Shown one piece after another: positions 35,333-47,450 of a DNA stretch of 64,000 nt; the stretch's first letter is position 1; the number at the start of each line of letters is the position of its first letter. The position numbers and the translations under genes are program-made. The notes beneath the pieces are model-generated. The model did not search any database. It saw only the letters and a program-made list of their open reading frames with translations, and was not told where the DNA came from. Source of the DNA: Sapria himalayana (taxonomy: Eukaryota > Streptophyta > Magnoliopsida > Malpighiales > Rafflesiaceae). The stretch is from NCBI GenBank assembly GCA_029783825.1, contig JAREIK010000506.1:512502-576501 (forward strand). The letters run 5' to 3'.

Positions 35333-35766
35333 GTTGGGTAATTGTGCTTCCACGGTAGTGAGATTAAAAACAGAAACAACAGAAAACACAGAAAAATAAG
35401 CAATATAATCTCAATTCAGCAAGCATCCACGACAGAATCAAAAATGAGAAAATCAACACCGAAAATACCGTGGTTCGCTAGTCGCTCAGTACAACTAGCT
35501 ACCTCTACCAGAAAATACTTATGCGTTACAGATTAAAACCAAAAACGGAAACGACTTAGAGTATGAAGCACACAGCAGTCGCGAAAATTCACGTAGAGAG
35601 GAGAGAGGGATGATGAATAGTTCCACGGGTCAAAAACAGCCACCCAAAAAATAAAATTACAAATCGTTTTATATTAAAAAAAACATCTGGTTCATTTAAC
35701 CGCAGCGGGACCTCCGTTATTGTGTTACTGCTGCATCCCCGGCCTTTTAATATTTCATTTCCTACA
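35333..35766. mobile_element. Candidate solo LTR inside hAT-C
   Basis: The segment starts TGTTGGG and ends TCCTACA, has higher GC than its surroundings and contains ACCGTGGTTCGC near 35468, like the ACGTGGTTCG block common in plant Copia LTRs. It lies in DNA that the hAT-A leader lacks, so it is an insertion. No 5-bp duplication could be recognised and its exact ends are uncertain. Confidence 0.35.
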
Positions 35767-36276
35767 CTTACATGAAAATATTAAAACAGAAAAATATTTT
35801 GTTATACAAACAGATTATTAAATAAAAATAAATTACATATACAACATGCTTTATGATGTATGCGCGACATTACCACAATCAACAGGTTGCACTCTACACC
35901 CAAATTCCAAAAGTCATAACCGAAATAAGAGACCTAGAGAGAGAGAGATAAAAATTATGAATGAGGGGAAGGGTGTGATTAAATATATATTTTAAAAATA
36001 TAACTTAAAAACCCATTTTTTTCACTTTGTTTTTGCATTTTTTTTATTTTTTTATAAAAAAATAAAAAAATTTTAAGGGGCAGAATCGTGAAAGTCATCG
36101 AATTCTGCCCCTACTCGTTTGGGCCGATGAATCCAACTACCTAAATTAAAAACAACATTTTTTTAATTTTTTTTTACCTTTGGGTCGATTCAACTGTAGA
36201 ACCAACCCAACAGTCTCATATTACATAGGTTTTGGCTTCTGGAATAAATGACCACCCATTGGCGTCGGGTAAGGTC

Positions 36277-37096
36277 TACATGTGTCAAACATGCCGGGTT
36301 GCGCAGGGCAATTTTTTTCAAGCGCATACAGGCTAACTTGTTGTTCCAGACACGACACGGTTCACTAAAAGATAGGGACAGCACGGCCTATGGCTCAAAA
36401 TCAGCCCAAGTTCTGGCTAGTTCGAGTCAGGTCTGACCAATTTTAGGTTAAGATATAATTAGGAAAATTAGAGTTCGCACAGTCACGCCGCCAATGCACA
36501 TCAGCCGTGCCAAGTTGTCATTTTTTGGGTGTCACCACATTGTCCCTCATTGGGCATCGATGCGTCAACCATCGTGCATCTCTCGATGCATCGTCGCCCA
36601 TGTCGTGCTCATATGCCATGCACCCGGGTCATGCCTAGCACAACACGTGGGCTGAAGACTCTCGGCACAACATGAATTGTGCTAAGGGTTCGCTCGTTAC
36701 AAATTGTGTCGGGCCAGGCATGCATGAACCCTGTCAGGTTTCAGTCCGAGCCCAAGTTGCCTGTCTAGTTTGACTTCTCTATTCGGGCTGCTGGGCTCGG
36801 CTTCGGAGCATCAAGCCAATATCCAGGTCGAGATCTGCATCCGACCATCCGAATCCAACCACCCAAGTCTGAGAGCAGGACACGATTAGGATCATGCTGA
36901 ATAACCATGCCTTTAGGCCAGGGTATCAGGTTATGCATGACCCAGCACAAAGCTCGGATTACCTTGGCACGACACTACACGAGCCATGCTTCAAGCGAGC
37001 CTGGTACTATGTTGGACCATGCTGTGCCAAGCTAGGCGCAGCAGACTCAAGTCCTGCCTCGGGTCGGGCCAGAGCTGTCTGGCCCATTTGACACCT
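36277..37096. repeat. GC-rich hAT subterminal region, possibly compound
   Basis: An inner pair of terminus-like sequences, TACATGTGTCAAACATGCC (36277) and AGTTTGACTTCTCTA (ending 36781), suggests a nested non-autonomous element. The 8-bp flanks (GTAAGGTC and TTCGGGCT) do not match. The outer terminus is at 37096. ORFs on both strands here have no domain. Confidence 0.45.
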
Positions 37097-38349
37097 CTTT
37101 GTCTTCTACAACATTCAATAAACTTATACGCCAAGTTAACATGCATCAGCTTAAAAATCTTTAAATTGAAAAGTTTAAGACAATATAGTTATACCACTAC
37201 CTTGTGTGGTATATATAAAGATGTCAGATACTATATTATTTAACTCTTTGTCCATATTTTGTCCTGCTAAGTTTTACTGGAAAAATTTTTAAAGAAATAA
37301 TTCTAATAATCTAGTAATAATCATTCAAGGGTGAGTATTATAAATAATTCATTGAATGACCACATATTTACTGATGAATAATTATTAATGTATAAAAGAA
37401 TTTAACACTATATATCTAAATTTCTGGAAAAATAAAAAGATATAGTTTTCTTCTTAAATTATCTCTATTATCTCTTTTCTCTCTTCTTTATCTTTCAACA
37501 ATTTTATTTTTTTTACTGATAATTACAATAATTAAATTATTAAAGAAATAGTTCATTATTTATCTTTTCTTATTTTTATCAAATAAATAAAATGAAATTC
37601 AAACATAATATCAACATAATTAAAAATGATTATACACTCAAGTTTGCTTATAATTTTTTTTTCCAATACTTGGCATCATAAACATTAAAGATAACACATC
37701 AAATAGGAAATGTTTGCATCTATTTGAAATTAAGCTATCAAAAGACATAATAAATATTTAATTGAGATGATTAAAATTATTATTTTTATGATAAGAGAAT
37801 CCAATATGTGAGTTGCATCAAGTTTTGCATTTTTCTATACACGGGACTACTATGAATTCCTTTAATATTTGATTAGTTTCATTGTGTGAAGAATTTTTTA
37901 TTTTTGAGTTTTTAAATTTTTACGTTGAATTAGATTCAAAATTTTGCAAGCCCAAGAACAAGTGTTGTGCAGGGGTGATGGAGGTGTTGTGCTGCACACC
38001 ACGCTACCACCATGTTGGGCATAAAGAACTCTTGCCTTTATAATTAGAATTTGGGGCATAATGGAAATGAAAGATTTATAATTAGAATAATAGTGGAAAT
38101 GAAATAAATTCAGTAGCCTCAAAAGAAATATTAGCTAAATAGAAAACAAACTTGTTACAACTCAAAAAAAAAAAATACTATAGACCAAGAAAGAGAAACT
38201 TCTTAATTTCAAAGAAAATAAGTAGAGTAGCAAAAAACAAGAAAGTCATGATTAAACTAGTAAAAGTAAAGAAGAGATAAATGAAATAGAAAGATCTATA
38301 AAATTATTTAGAGGAAAAATAAAGTAAGGATTTTCATATCTAACAAAAA
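37097..38349. other. AT-rich DNA, nothing recognised
   Basis: No coding or terminal structure was identified. A GC-richer patch at 37950-38010 has no recognisable function. Confidence 0.4.
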
Positions 38350-38850
38350 AATTCTACAAGTAGTAGACCAAGGAGGATGATCAAACAACTTTCATTGTCA
38401 TCCCCAAGCACCAACCCAAAAACATGAAAATTACTAACCAAGGAAAAGATTGAACCTAACTATGCACCATCAAAATGAGTAGAACCACTTGATTTATTAG
38501 CTGAAATTGAAATACAGCATCCCTCGCGACTAGAATATCATTTACATACATAATCAATAAAATTATTATAATATCATAAGTCCAATAAAAAAAATAGTAA
38601 CATATATGTATAAACCAAGTGAGAGATGATTATTAGTCAAAATCTTATAAAGTATGCACTTAATAAATGCTTTAAGTTATACAATATCTTATACAATCTA
38701 AAAACCATAGTTGATTGTACCATTTGAAGCTCTTATGACTACTCCATATGCTCATATTATATATACCATATCATTAAAATCTGCATAAAGAAATTTATTC
38801 TTTATATCTAACTAACATATCCTTTATATGTATATATTTTCACATTGATC
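38350..38850 (-). pseudogene. Copia reverse transcriptase fragment
   Basis: On the minus strand LIMYVNDILVARD (about 38556-38518) corresponds to the Copia YVDDI box, with Asp replaced by Asn. It follows the position where the family has ILIVYVDD. Surrounding frames are broken and little else is readable. Confidence 0.45.
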
Positions 38851-40670
38851 ACTCACTTATAGTCAACAAAGGCCTTAAAAATCATGGCACTAGCCCTGAA
38901 ATCTCATTCGTGTGAAATACACACACATACACACACATCTTCAATCATAACTTGACAACATCTTGGATAAGATATATAATATCTCAAAAAAATATTGATG
39001 TCACGGTATCACCAAGAGAAATAAAAAATATATATGAATATAATAAAACTAAGGAGATCAAATATAACGTAAAACTCATATGTTCTTTCTGGAAGATGAT
39101 CATATGATCATGATTTGATGATTTGGCGGCAGGATCATCAGGTTCTTTGATGGACTCATCTCTGATATAGCATAATGCACATATCCATTTCTCTTAGTAT
39201 AGCCTCTACAACATTAATCTAATTTATACTTGTTCGTATATATAATGACTACATAAAAATAATATCATATTGTATACCAATAAATTCAAAAATTAAAAAT
39301 TGAATTCTCACAAAAAATAAAGGTTCAAGTGGGTCTAAGATTAAGAAAGAAAAAATTAATATGTCCAAGGATAACTTCCTGACTCAATTCCTCCCATGTT
39401 CTTAAAAAAAACTCTACGTAAAATATATATATATATATAAACACTCGTTAACACTCGATCAAAATCTAATAAAAAATATTTATATCCTGTTTAGATACTC
39501 AAATATGAAAGAAATGCATACTTCAAGCCCTAGGTGTTATTTTATCCCGTCATGAGAAGAGATTATAAACAAATCATATACTTTCAAAAACTCTATCAGA
39601 GAAGTTAAATAATTTTCTCTAAAATGCATAATAAGAAACAAACATGTTAGGATGAAATGGATTATAATAACTGATTGATAATGTGATTTATAATAAAAAT
39701 CACATCTCACTATAAAATTTGTTAAACATTTATACAAAAAAAAAACAAAGAGTGCAAGTTGTTAGTTCTTCTTTTCTACCATCTCATTCTATGAGAATGT
39801 GTTATTAAATGAATTATGATATATGATCATGTAATCTATTTAATAAATATTAACATAATATGATATATACTCAAATATAAGATCACTTTTTATTTTATTA
39901 ATTAAATTATTATTATTTTATAAAATGCATATAATCTAAAACAAAATTGAAACACTAATGTAAAGCAAAAATACTCATCAATAAATATAACATAATATTT
40001 GAAATTCTTTTGGGTCTCATTTCTAATAGATCCTCAAATGTATAAGCATATCAAATAGAATAAATAATCATATCAAATGTCTAAAGGGCATAATAAAAAA
40101 CTTTGGTATATTTTCCTATCACACCTCATACTCTAGGATATTAAAAAAAAACTACAAAAGCTATAATAATATATAATAATAAAATAATAATCATAAATCA
40201 AAGATAAAACTATATTTCAATATCCAAAAAATATATATATTTTTATTTTAAAAACCTTTTTTTGTTTTGCTCGAATATGTACCAAAAACAAAAATAATGA
40301 ATTATGGTACTCTAAATTCTCATTTTCCTAAAATACACCTCTACATAAAACATTATCATATCACTCAACAAAAGTAAAAAAAAAATTAAGAAAAGATAAA
40401 AAAATGATTCTTTATATAATGTTGTGATACATAGCACACACACACACACACACATAACATACAATTTTTTTTAAATATTTTTGTTTGATATACAAATACA
40501 TATAGATAGATCATGAAAATAATTTTGGTGACATACAATATAAACATGAAAATAATTTTCATGTACACACACACACACACACAAATATATATATATATCA
40601 TGTTCACATTATACATTCACAATATATGTCATGTATGCATCATGTATTTAGAATACACACCAAAACTCAA
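38851..40670. other. AT-rich DNA with TA and CA microsatellites
   Basis: TA array at about 39425-39440; CA arrays at 40434-40454 and 40565-40583. Nothing else was recognised. The right edge is the hAT-D target site. Confidence 0.5.
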
Positions 40671-40678
40671 CTATTTGT
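40671..40678. repeat. hAT-D target site duplication, left copy
   Basis: CTATTTGT, repeated exactly at 45098-45105. Confidence 0.95.
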
Positions 40679-41354
40679 CAATGTTTTGAAAACCGGACCG
40701 GAGACTGAACCGGAAAATTTATCGGTTCACTGTTCACTGGTCGGACCGGTGGTCGAACCGTGGTCGAACCGGTGACGTCATAAATAGATAATTTATATAT
40801 TATTAAAATTAAAAATAATTATAAAAGGGTAAATTTTTATAAAAATTTTGACAGCATCTCCTCTATTTCTTAAGCATTTCTATAAAAAAAATTTACCTGC
40901 ATAAATCACAAGAGATCATATTTTTAATATAATATAAGAAGTTAATTTCCATAATATAAATCAATATAATATTTATCATAACCTTATTATTCTAACGAGT
41001 AATAAAGTATCAATAACCTAAGGAATGATTAACATCATTCATAATAGAAATGTCATTCACAATACTTACATGGTTACTCAAAATATGAAATGTCAACATT
41101 AAGAGTTTTTCATATTAATAAGTTCATGCATGAAAATATAGATATATGTCTTCATTCATTTTGGAAATTAGGATGTGAAAAGTCAAATTGTGTATATGGA
41201 AAATTAAAGTTCTCCAAATCAACTCCTTCTAAGGCCACGCCACCATCGTTCACATCTTCTACAAAAACAAGAAATATGTATCAATAAGAGAAATAATTTA
41301 TAAAGGAAAATAAGTAATAACAACAATTTAAAATGGATAAGTTTATAAATTCTA

Positions 41355-43740
41355 CTAACCAATTTGAGTAGCTAAATTTGAGCCTTCAACTTCTATAGGA
41401 AGAGACCCTTCCTCATACAAATGATTTTCTACTTCTTCAAGATCTAGTTCTCCTGGTTCATCCTCATCAATTATCCAAAATTCGGTTTCATCAATACATG
41501 CGTAATCAATAGGATCATAGCTTCTTTTCTTGTTATAGAACCTAAAAAAGATAAACATGAAATTATTCATAACTATCCAAATAAAATTGGTATTCAAAAT
41601 AACTAAGAAAATATTTATAGCGATTTTTCAGTATTCAAAATGAAATTGTAATGAATGTATACAAGATCATTAAGTCTTTGATGTTCCAATCTGTTCCTCT
41701 TTTTAGTATGTATGCGTTCAAACACGTTCCAATTCCTTTCACACCCAGAAGATGATGAAGTTTGACTCAGTATTTGAATTGCCAACTTTTGCAAATGTGG
41801 GGCACTATATCCATGTAGCCTCCACCATTCATCTAGTTTTCAGTACACATAAGAAATGAAAGAAAAAAAATCATTAGTAAGTTTAAAAATATAACAATGT
41901 ATACTTTTAAGTACATTAGTAAATATTAAAGTATAACTAGTTAAGAGATGAATTATCATTTACCAGGTTGTAATATTTCACGTGAAGAATAGGCAAGCTC
42001 TCTTCCAAAACTTTCCAGTCGCTCACGGTACAACTTTAACTCATTCATCACTTTGTTTTTACCTTTGATGACTTTTTGATCAATGACATCCATCATACCT
42101 CCAATAACTTCAGGCTTGTTACAAAAGTTTTCTTGATCATATTGGAAACATGGATTCAACCAATAAGCAGTTGAATGAATGCTTTTGCGAAGTTGTTCAT
42201 CCCAACATTGCTTTATGATATTTGTATAAGGCTTGTATAGTCTCTTTTTATGAATAAACAACTTCTTGATGCCCAAACGAGCCCTATACATGCCTTCATA
42301 TACATATCCCATGGAAGGTCTCTCATCACCATCAACAATACGCAATAAGCGCACAAGTGGGGCCATGAGTTTCACAATTATGTAACAATCATTCCAAAAC
42401 TTGTGATCCAAGATGATAGAAACCACGACTCTACTTTTATTATCCTTTGAATATCTAGAGTCTATAAAGAACTTGCTAGTCACCAAAGCTTGCAAATCAT
42501 GTTTGTGATCATGAAGGCTTTTCAATGCAATAAATGTAATAGCAAAGCGAGTTGCACCAGGTCAGAGAATCTCTATCCATCCTTCTCTTTTTCTTAGCCA
42601 ACTTAACAAAGCAACATGATTATACACAAAAATTGTCACATTTGATGCACGTCTTGCAAGCTCAGCAATATGATCTAACTTACAAATATCCTTAAAGATC
42701 AAATTAAGGCAATGAGCTGCACAAGGTGACCAATTAATGTGTTTATATTTCTCAGAAATCAATCTTCCTGCAGCCACATAATTTGCTGCATTATCAGTGA
42801 CCATTTGAACCACATTGCTTGGACCAACCCATGTAATGATCTCGTCAAATAGTAAAAATAGATTGGTTGCATCTTTCACAATATCTGAAGCATCAATAGA
42901 CTTCACAAATGATATTCCTTGGGGACAATAAACCATGAAGTTGATGAGTGTTCTTTGTCTATTATCTGTCCAACCATCACCCATTATTGTACACCCAACT
43001 TTTGCCCAAGCTTCACGATAAGAATCCACAAGTAATTGAACTTCCTTCTTTGCATCCTTTAGAAGATTAACTCGTAGTTGATAGTAAGTCGGACCCTTAT
43101 ATCCTGGACCAATTAGAGATATAGCATCCAACATTGGTTTGAAGTAGAATGAATTCACATCATTGGTAGGAATGCACGCATCATAAAAAAATCTCCCAAT
43201 AGCCATGTCTGCTCTCCAAACTGCTTCTTTCCCGGAAAATGCACTCTTAATGGAAGGTTGAGCCCCTTGAGTAGTTCTTGGTGCAAAGTACTTATCCATT
43301 GTTGTTTTTTTTCTTTTTCCACTCATTTGCGGCCTTGAATTTGACATTTGTTGAACCTCTTCTTCACCTTGTTGCTCATCCGAATACCCGTCAAATTGTA
43401 ATACATTGGGGCCATATGGATTTTCAAACTCATAAGTTGCTTGAGCTAATTTTTTGGATTTTACAATCTCTTGTAAGGAATTTTCCATCCGATATTTAAC
43501 ATCGGGAGGAACTGACTTACAAGGTCCAATATCTCCCTTTACTCCAGCAAGATGTAGTTTCATTCGATGGATTCCCCCACCTTTAGCAACTTTTTTGCAA
43601 TACAAACAAGTTAGAGCTTTTCTTCCATTTGAACACATTTCTTCAGAAACATGCTCCCATGCTGGGTCGGTCTTGCTTCTAATAGATTGTGAATTAGAGG
43701 TTGAATCTTGAGCGGAGGTTGGAGTCCCAGTTGATTCCAT
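41355..43740 (-). pseudogene. hAT-D BED-finger transposase, one premature stop
   Basis: Exon 1 (43740-41964) is one continuous frame apart from a TGA at 42564-42562 after residue 392. It has a BED zinc finger (W28, C45, C48, H58, H63), a basic KRKK stretch (142-145) and a DUF659/RNase H-like core with GDGWTD (D255, D259), VTDNAAN (D316) and CAAHC (340-344). The likely intron 41963-41833 (GTAAAT...CTAG) joins ...LQP to DEWWRLHG. Exon 2 (from 41832) carries the C-terminal dimerisation domain, including SSSSGCERNWNVFE and LNDLVYIHYN. A third coding block (41541-41355) begins RFYNKKRSYDP and ends with an acidic tail; its acceptor CTTTTTTAG is good, but no GT donor is visible at the end of exon 2. 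The TGA sits where the family usually has Arg in an (R)PGATRFA context, so CGA to TGA is likely. Confidence 0.9.
41833..41963 (-). other. Predicted intron in hAT-D transposase
   Basis: On the minus strand it begins GTAAAT after CCTG and ends CTAG before ATGAATGG. Splicing restores the Asp codon of the conserved DEWW motif. Confidence 0.75.
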
Positions 43741-44840
43741 ATTTCTATCAATTTGTAAAAAAAAAATTCATATATGCAACAATACAAGTCATCAATTTCC
43801 ACAAGTTGCAAATCATGAAACAAATAAGCAGATACAAAGATACAAGTCATTAATTTTCTATCAATACTTCAATGATTTCTCAATTTTATGGTCCACTTCA
43901 TTTTAATTCGGGCATTTGTAATATGCTTACTCCATTGTCCAATAAATACATAAATAAATATATAAAACACACAAGTAAATTAAAATGCTTTCCCAAAGGC
44001 CAAATTGCATACATCAGTCCTCTGCTCTCTATCCCTACTTCCCTAGTAACATCTATGATCTACCATACCCATCAAACTAGATTCTAAAAAATCAGTAAAT
44101 TATTCAACATGTTAGCAGTACACTTCCTACTTCTTTCTCCCCAATTTCCTTTTTTTTTTCTGTTTCTTTTTCGTTTTCTTGTGTTTTCCGTTACACAACA
44201 TCATTAGCATAGAATTCTAAGTATTGCACCACTAGAAAAAGAAGACCAACATGCATTCTCTTTGATTCTATCCAAGCAAAACATAAGTTATCTTTTACAT
44301 CATACCCAAATATGGTCTCTTCCCAAATAGCGATTCCAAAAAGGATATTGCTCAACTATGTGATTAATTTTCCCACTTGGTTTCATTTCCTTAGAAACAA
44401 TATCATCAATATCCATGAAAATTGACAAAGACGCATTCTAGTATAATAAATATCAATCTCAGAACATGTACAAAATAGTGAAATACATACAGATCTTTGG
44501 ATTTGGGTTACGAAAAACCTGTTGGTTGTGAATCTCACCGATAAAAATCCTGCTGCTCCGATAAAATCCAGAAATCTCACCGATAAAAATCATGCTGCTC
44601 CGATAAAATCGAGAAATCAAGAGGGAAATTGATCAAATCCGATAAAAATTGCCGTAACAGATTCTACTGGTTATGCCGGAGATGGAGTGACTGGCGTCGG
44701 AGTCGGAGTTGGAAACTTGGAATGGTCCGAAGAGGAGACTGGAGAGAATATGTTGATCTGAAAAAAATGGGTTCTTGAAAGGGATCAACTTGGAATGTGA
44801 AGAAGGGCAACCCACAGGATCAACTTGGAATGCAAAGAAG
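43741..44840 (-). other. hAT-D leader / promoter region with duplications
   Basis: Non-coding DNA upstream of the transposase. It contains a 42-bp tandem duplication (44531-44572 and 44573-44614, AATCTCACCGATAAAAATC...) and a repeated GGATCAACTTGGAATG (44782 and 44817). An intron in the leader is possible but cannot be fixed. Confidence 0.5.
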
Positions 44841-44842
44841 GG

Positions 44843-44893
44843 CATCAAAACGACGTCGTTTTGATGTAAAAAACATCAAAACGACGTCGTTTT
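44843..44893. repeat. Doubled ACGACGTCGT palindrome in hAT-D
   Basis: A perfect 24-bp palindrome (44843-44866, centre ACGACGTCGT with CATCAAA arms) is followed 11 bases later by a second AAAACGACGTCGTTTT core (44878-44893). CGACGTCG contains an ACGT core like bZIP sites. It lies between the transposase leader and the subterminal repeats, so a promoter or transposase-binding role is plausible but inferred. Confidence 0.9.
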
Positions 44894-45097
44894 CACTTAA
44901 AAAAAAAAAGAAGCGAACCGCTCGGTTCGCTGAGAACCGGCCGGTTCATCCGGTTCACCGGTTCGACCGCCGGTTCGAACGGTTCTAACCCGGTTTGCTT
45001 AATAAGCGGTTTTTTGGATTGAACCGAACCGATTTTATGGCCAGTCGACGGTCGAACCGGTCGGACCGGCCGGTCCGGTTCGGTTTTCAAAACATTG

Positions 45098-45105
45098 CTA
45101 TTTGT
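45098..45105. repeat. hAT-D target site duplication, right copy
   Basis: CTATTTGT, identical to 40671-40678. Confidence 0.95.
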
Positions 45106-46612
45106 GAGTTTAGTGCACATTCAAAGAAAAATAAAAGTTCCCAAAATCAAATATTTTCATTTTATGTAATAAAACATTATTTCCTCGACATAATAATAAT
45201 AACATGTATAAAAAAGTACATCAATAAAAATTTACAAATATTAAAAAAAAAATATTACTCATTATGTAAATCTATAACATTATTTTAATCATCAATATTA
45301 CTCTTGAATACTATTATGTTTTTCTCTTCTAACATAGAATTTACATTATATCATTTTCGATCAAAAAAAATAAAAGATGAAGTTATTGAATTAAATGTTA
45401 TTCCTCCCAATATGGGCATAGTGATATATCTTCAATTAGCTAAAGTATGCAGCAATATGTCAACTTTAATAGCTCTAGCAATATTGCCCTATGTTAGTGT
45501 ATTATCATCAAAATTTTAATCTTTCACATTTCCAAGTACAAACCTACATCTTTTACTCTTCTTGTGAATCACTCATCATTATTATTCATCACAATCAAAA
45601 TAATAAAATTAATAGAATTATATTTCTTATCTTATTGCTCATATATTTAATAAATATCATGTCATTCAAACATTGATTGCCCATCATACTGTCTAGTATG
45701 AATCTACCAAATATTTAAAATTTACAAGTAAAATTATATTACATAAATTATTAATTATAAATTTATATATAATTTTTTTATTTATATTATTGAATATGCA
45801 CTAATTTCTTTCATACCCTAATATACTATACATAAAGTCAAACATTTTCCATACAAACCTAGAGCTAAAGTCTTGAATGCACCTCACTACTCGACATAAT
45901 AAATATTAAGAATAAAAAAAAATTCAAGGAAAAAATTACATGAATAAAATAAAATAAAATATAAATGACTAGCCCAGTGATATATTCTTCCTCATCTTAG
46001 CAATTAACTCATTTTCAAATAATCGTTGAATATTCATATGTAAAGTTAATTCTATCATAATTTTTCTTATGTTTATAGATTTGCATTTTTTTCAATAAAA
46101 ATTAATACACAACATTTTTTATGTTCTGCATTATTCTTCTTTAGTCTTTTGTAAAAGAATTTGGTTTGAGAAATATTCAACTAAAAATATATGGCTTCTT
46201 CCACTTATTTTTTAGAAAATTTTAAAATATTAAAAAATGAAAAAAAATAGAAAAGAGAGATAATTTAAAATGACTACGTTATCACTTATATCAATAAAAA
46301 GATAATCTATTTATTAAGATATTACATAAAATTAGACTTTTTAAAAAATATATTTTTCAATATGAGAATGCTTCAAATCATTTGGAACATTCATATAGGC
46401 TCATCTTCTCCATGCATACTTTGCAATGAGCATTTTTTTTATAAGACGAATCTTAATGAAGATAATTTACCTACTGGGCTCGATATCATGATGCAACTTT
46501 CTCAACCATGACATCATCATGAAATAGATAATCCCTCAAAAAATTGAGGATTCGACATTATTAAGACAATCACGAAAAGTTCAAAATTGACAAAGTCTTC
46601 TAGTACATTATC
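45106..46612. other. AT-rich DNA, nothing recognised
   Basis: Spacer between hAT-D and CACTA-2. Short ORFs (for example 45304-45519, 45491-45676) have no recognisable domain. Confidence 0.45.
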
Positions 46613-46615
46613 TAA
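46613..46615. repeat. CACTA-2 target site duplication, left copy
   Basis: TAA, matched by TAA at 54280-54282. Three bp is the CACTA signature, though such a short match alone is weak. Confidence 0.75.
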
Positions 46616-46639
46616 CACTAACTAAAAATTACAAAAATA

Positions 46640-47450
46640 CCGACTATTTTACCGACCTAAAAATTCGGTCGATAATTACTGTCAAAATCACGACCATTTA
46701 GCGACCAAAAAATGGTATTGAAAAAAAAAATTCCGACCACTTTTCTGACCAAATACCGATCATAATTACTGACCATAATATTTTAGGCCAAAAATTGATC
46801 TCTAGAGTGGTTATCGAATATATTACCAATCAATTAATGACCAATCATTATAATTGGTTGGTATAGTGTGTTATCAAATTATTTATAGATTCGTACTTAC
46901 TGAATATATATGTCGGTAATTATTGACCAATTCACGACCAATTTAAATATCTAAAAAGGAGCATCGAAAAAAAATATTTCCGACCAAAATTTCCGACCAA
47001 ATACTGACCATATTTTACAGACCAAATATATTTGGTCGGAAATTGTCTATAAATTAGGCGGTAATTAGTGAAAGAATATTGCCAAAAGATTACCAACTAT
47101 TTAACGACTACAAATTTATAACCATGAAAATGGTCGGTGAAGTTGTTTTCCAAAATATTTATAACGTCTTAATTATCGAGCAAACTCTTGATCAAATATT
47201 TAAGTCGATAATTACTAACCAATTCACGACCAAATACCGACCATACATACCGACCAGATGTTTTCAGTCAGAACTTGGTCAGCAAATTATGATAGAAATA
47301 GCAAATAGAAATTGCCGATAAATTACCGTCAATTTAATGACCAAAAATATATTACCATTAAAATTGATCGGTAAATTATACTTCTGATTTCTTATAAATT
47401 TGTTCTCACCAACTAATTACCGACCATAAATTTGGTAAGTAATCCATTGT
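46640..47450. repeat. CACTA-2 left subterminal repeat array
   Basis: Many copies of ACCGACCAAAT, AATTACCGACC and TTGGTCGGTAAT-type words in both orientations at short spacing. These are expected binding sites for the TnpA-like protein. Confidence 0.85.

Larger units (their letters stand above)
34755..37096 (-). mobile_element. Truncated, decayed hAT of the hAT-A/B family (hAT-C)
   Basis: The left part (about 34755-35090) aligns by eye with the BED-finger exon of hAT-A (15230-15530), including the GGCATGCCTCTT and TCTTGCA...TTAATA blocks, but is full of indels. The leader (about 35870-36111) has the GAGAGAGA tract and the inverted GGGGCAGAATC/GATTCTGCCCC pair of hAT-A. The right end CATTTGACACCTCT at 37096 matches the family terminus except its last base. 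The rest of the transposase and the left terminus are missing where Copia sequence begins. Extra DNA at about 35130-35870 is absent from hAT-A. Confidence 0.75.
40679..45097 (-). mobile_element. Complete hAT element (hAT-D), 4419 bp
   Basis: Left end CAATGTTTTGAAAACCGGAC and the complement of the right end, CAATGTTTTGAAAACCGAAC, agree over 17 bases before the first mismatch. CCGGTTCG-type subterminal words follow on both sides (about 40695-40770 and 44915-45085). An exact 8-bp duplication CTATTTGT flanks it. The interior holds one minus-strand transposase gene with at least three exons, a leader with internal duplications and a doubled palindrome. It is a different hAT lineage from hAT-A/B/C and much less decayed. 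Confidence 0.96.

Noticed and set aside
36190..36950. ORFs of 61-64 aa on both strands in GC-richer DNA, at first suspected of being a host exon
   Set aside because: The DNA matches hAT subterminal sequence (shared blocks with 25035-25495 and a terminus at 37096).
43278..43711. ORFs of 73-85 aa antisense to the hAT-D transposase
   Set aside because: Shadows of the transposase coding strand.
44797..45288. ORFs of 63-97 aa at the hAT-D right end with RPVRP-type repeats
   Set aside because: They read through CCGGTTCG subterminal repeats and the terminus into flanking DNA.
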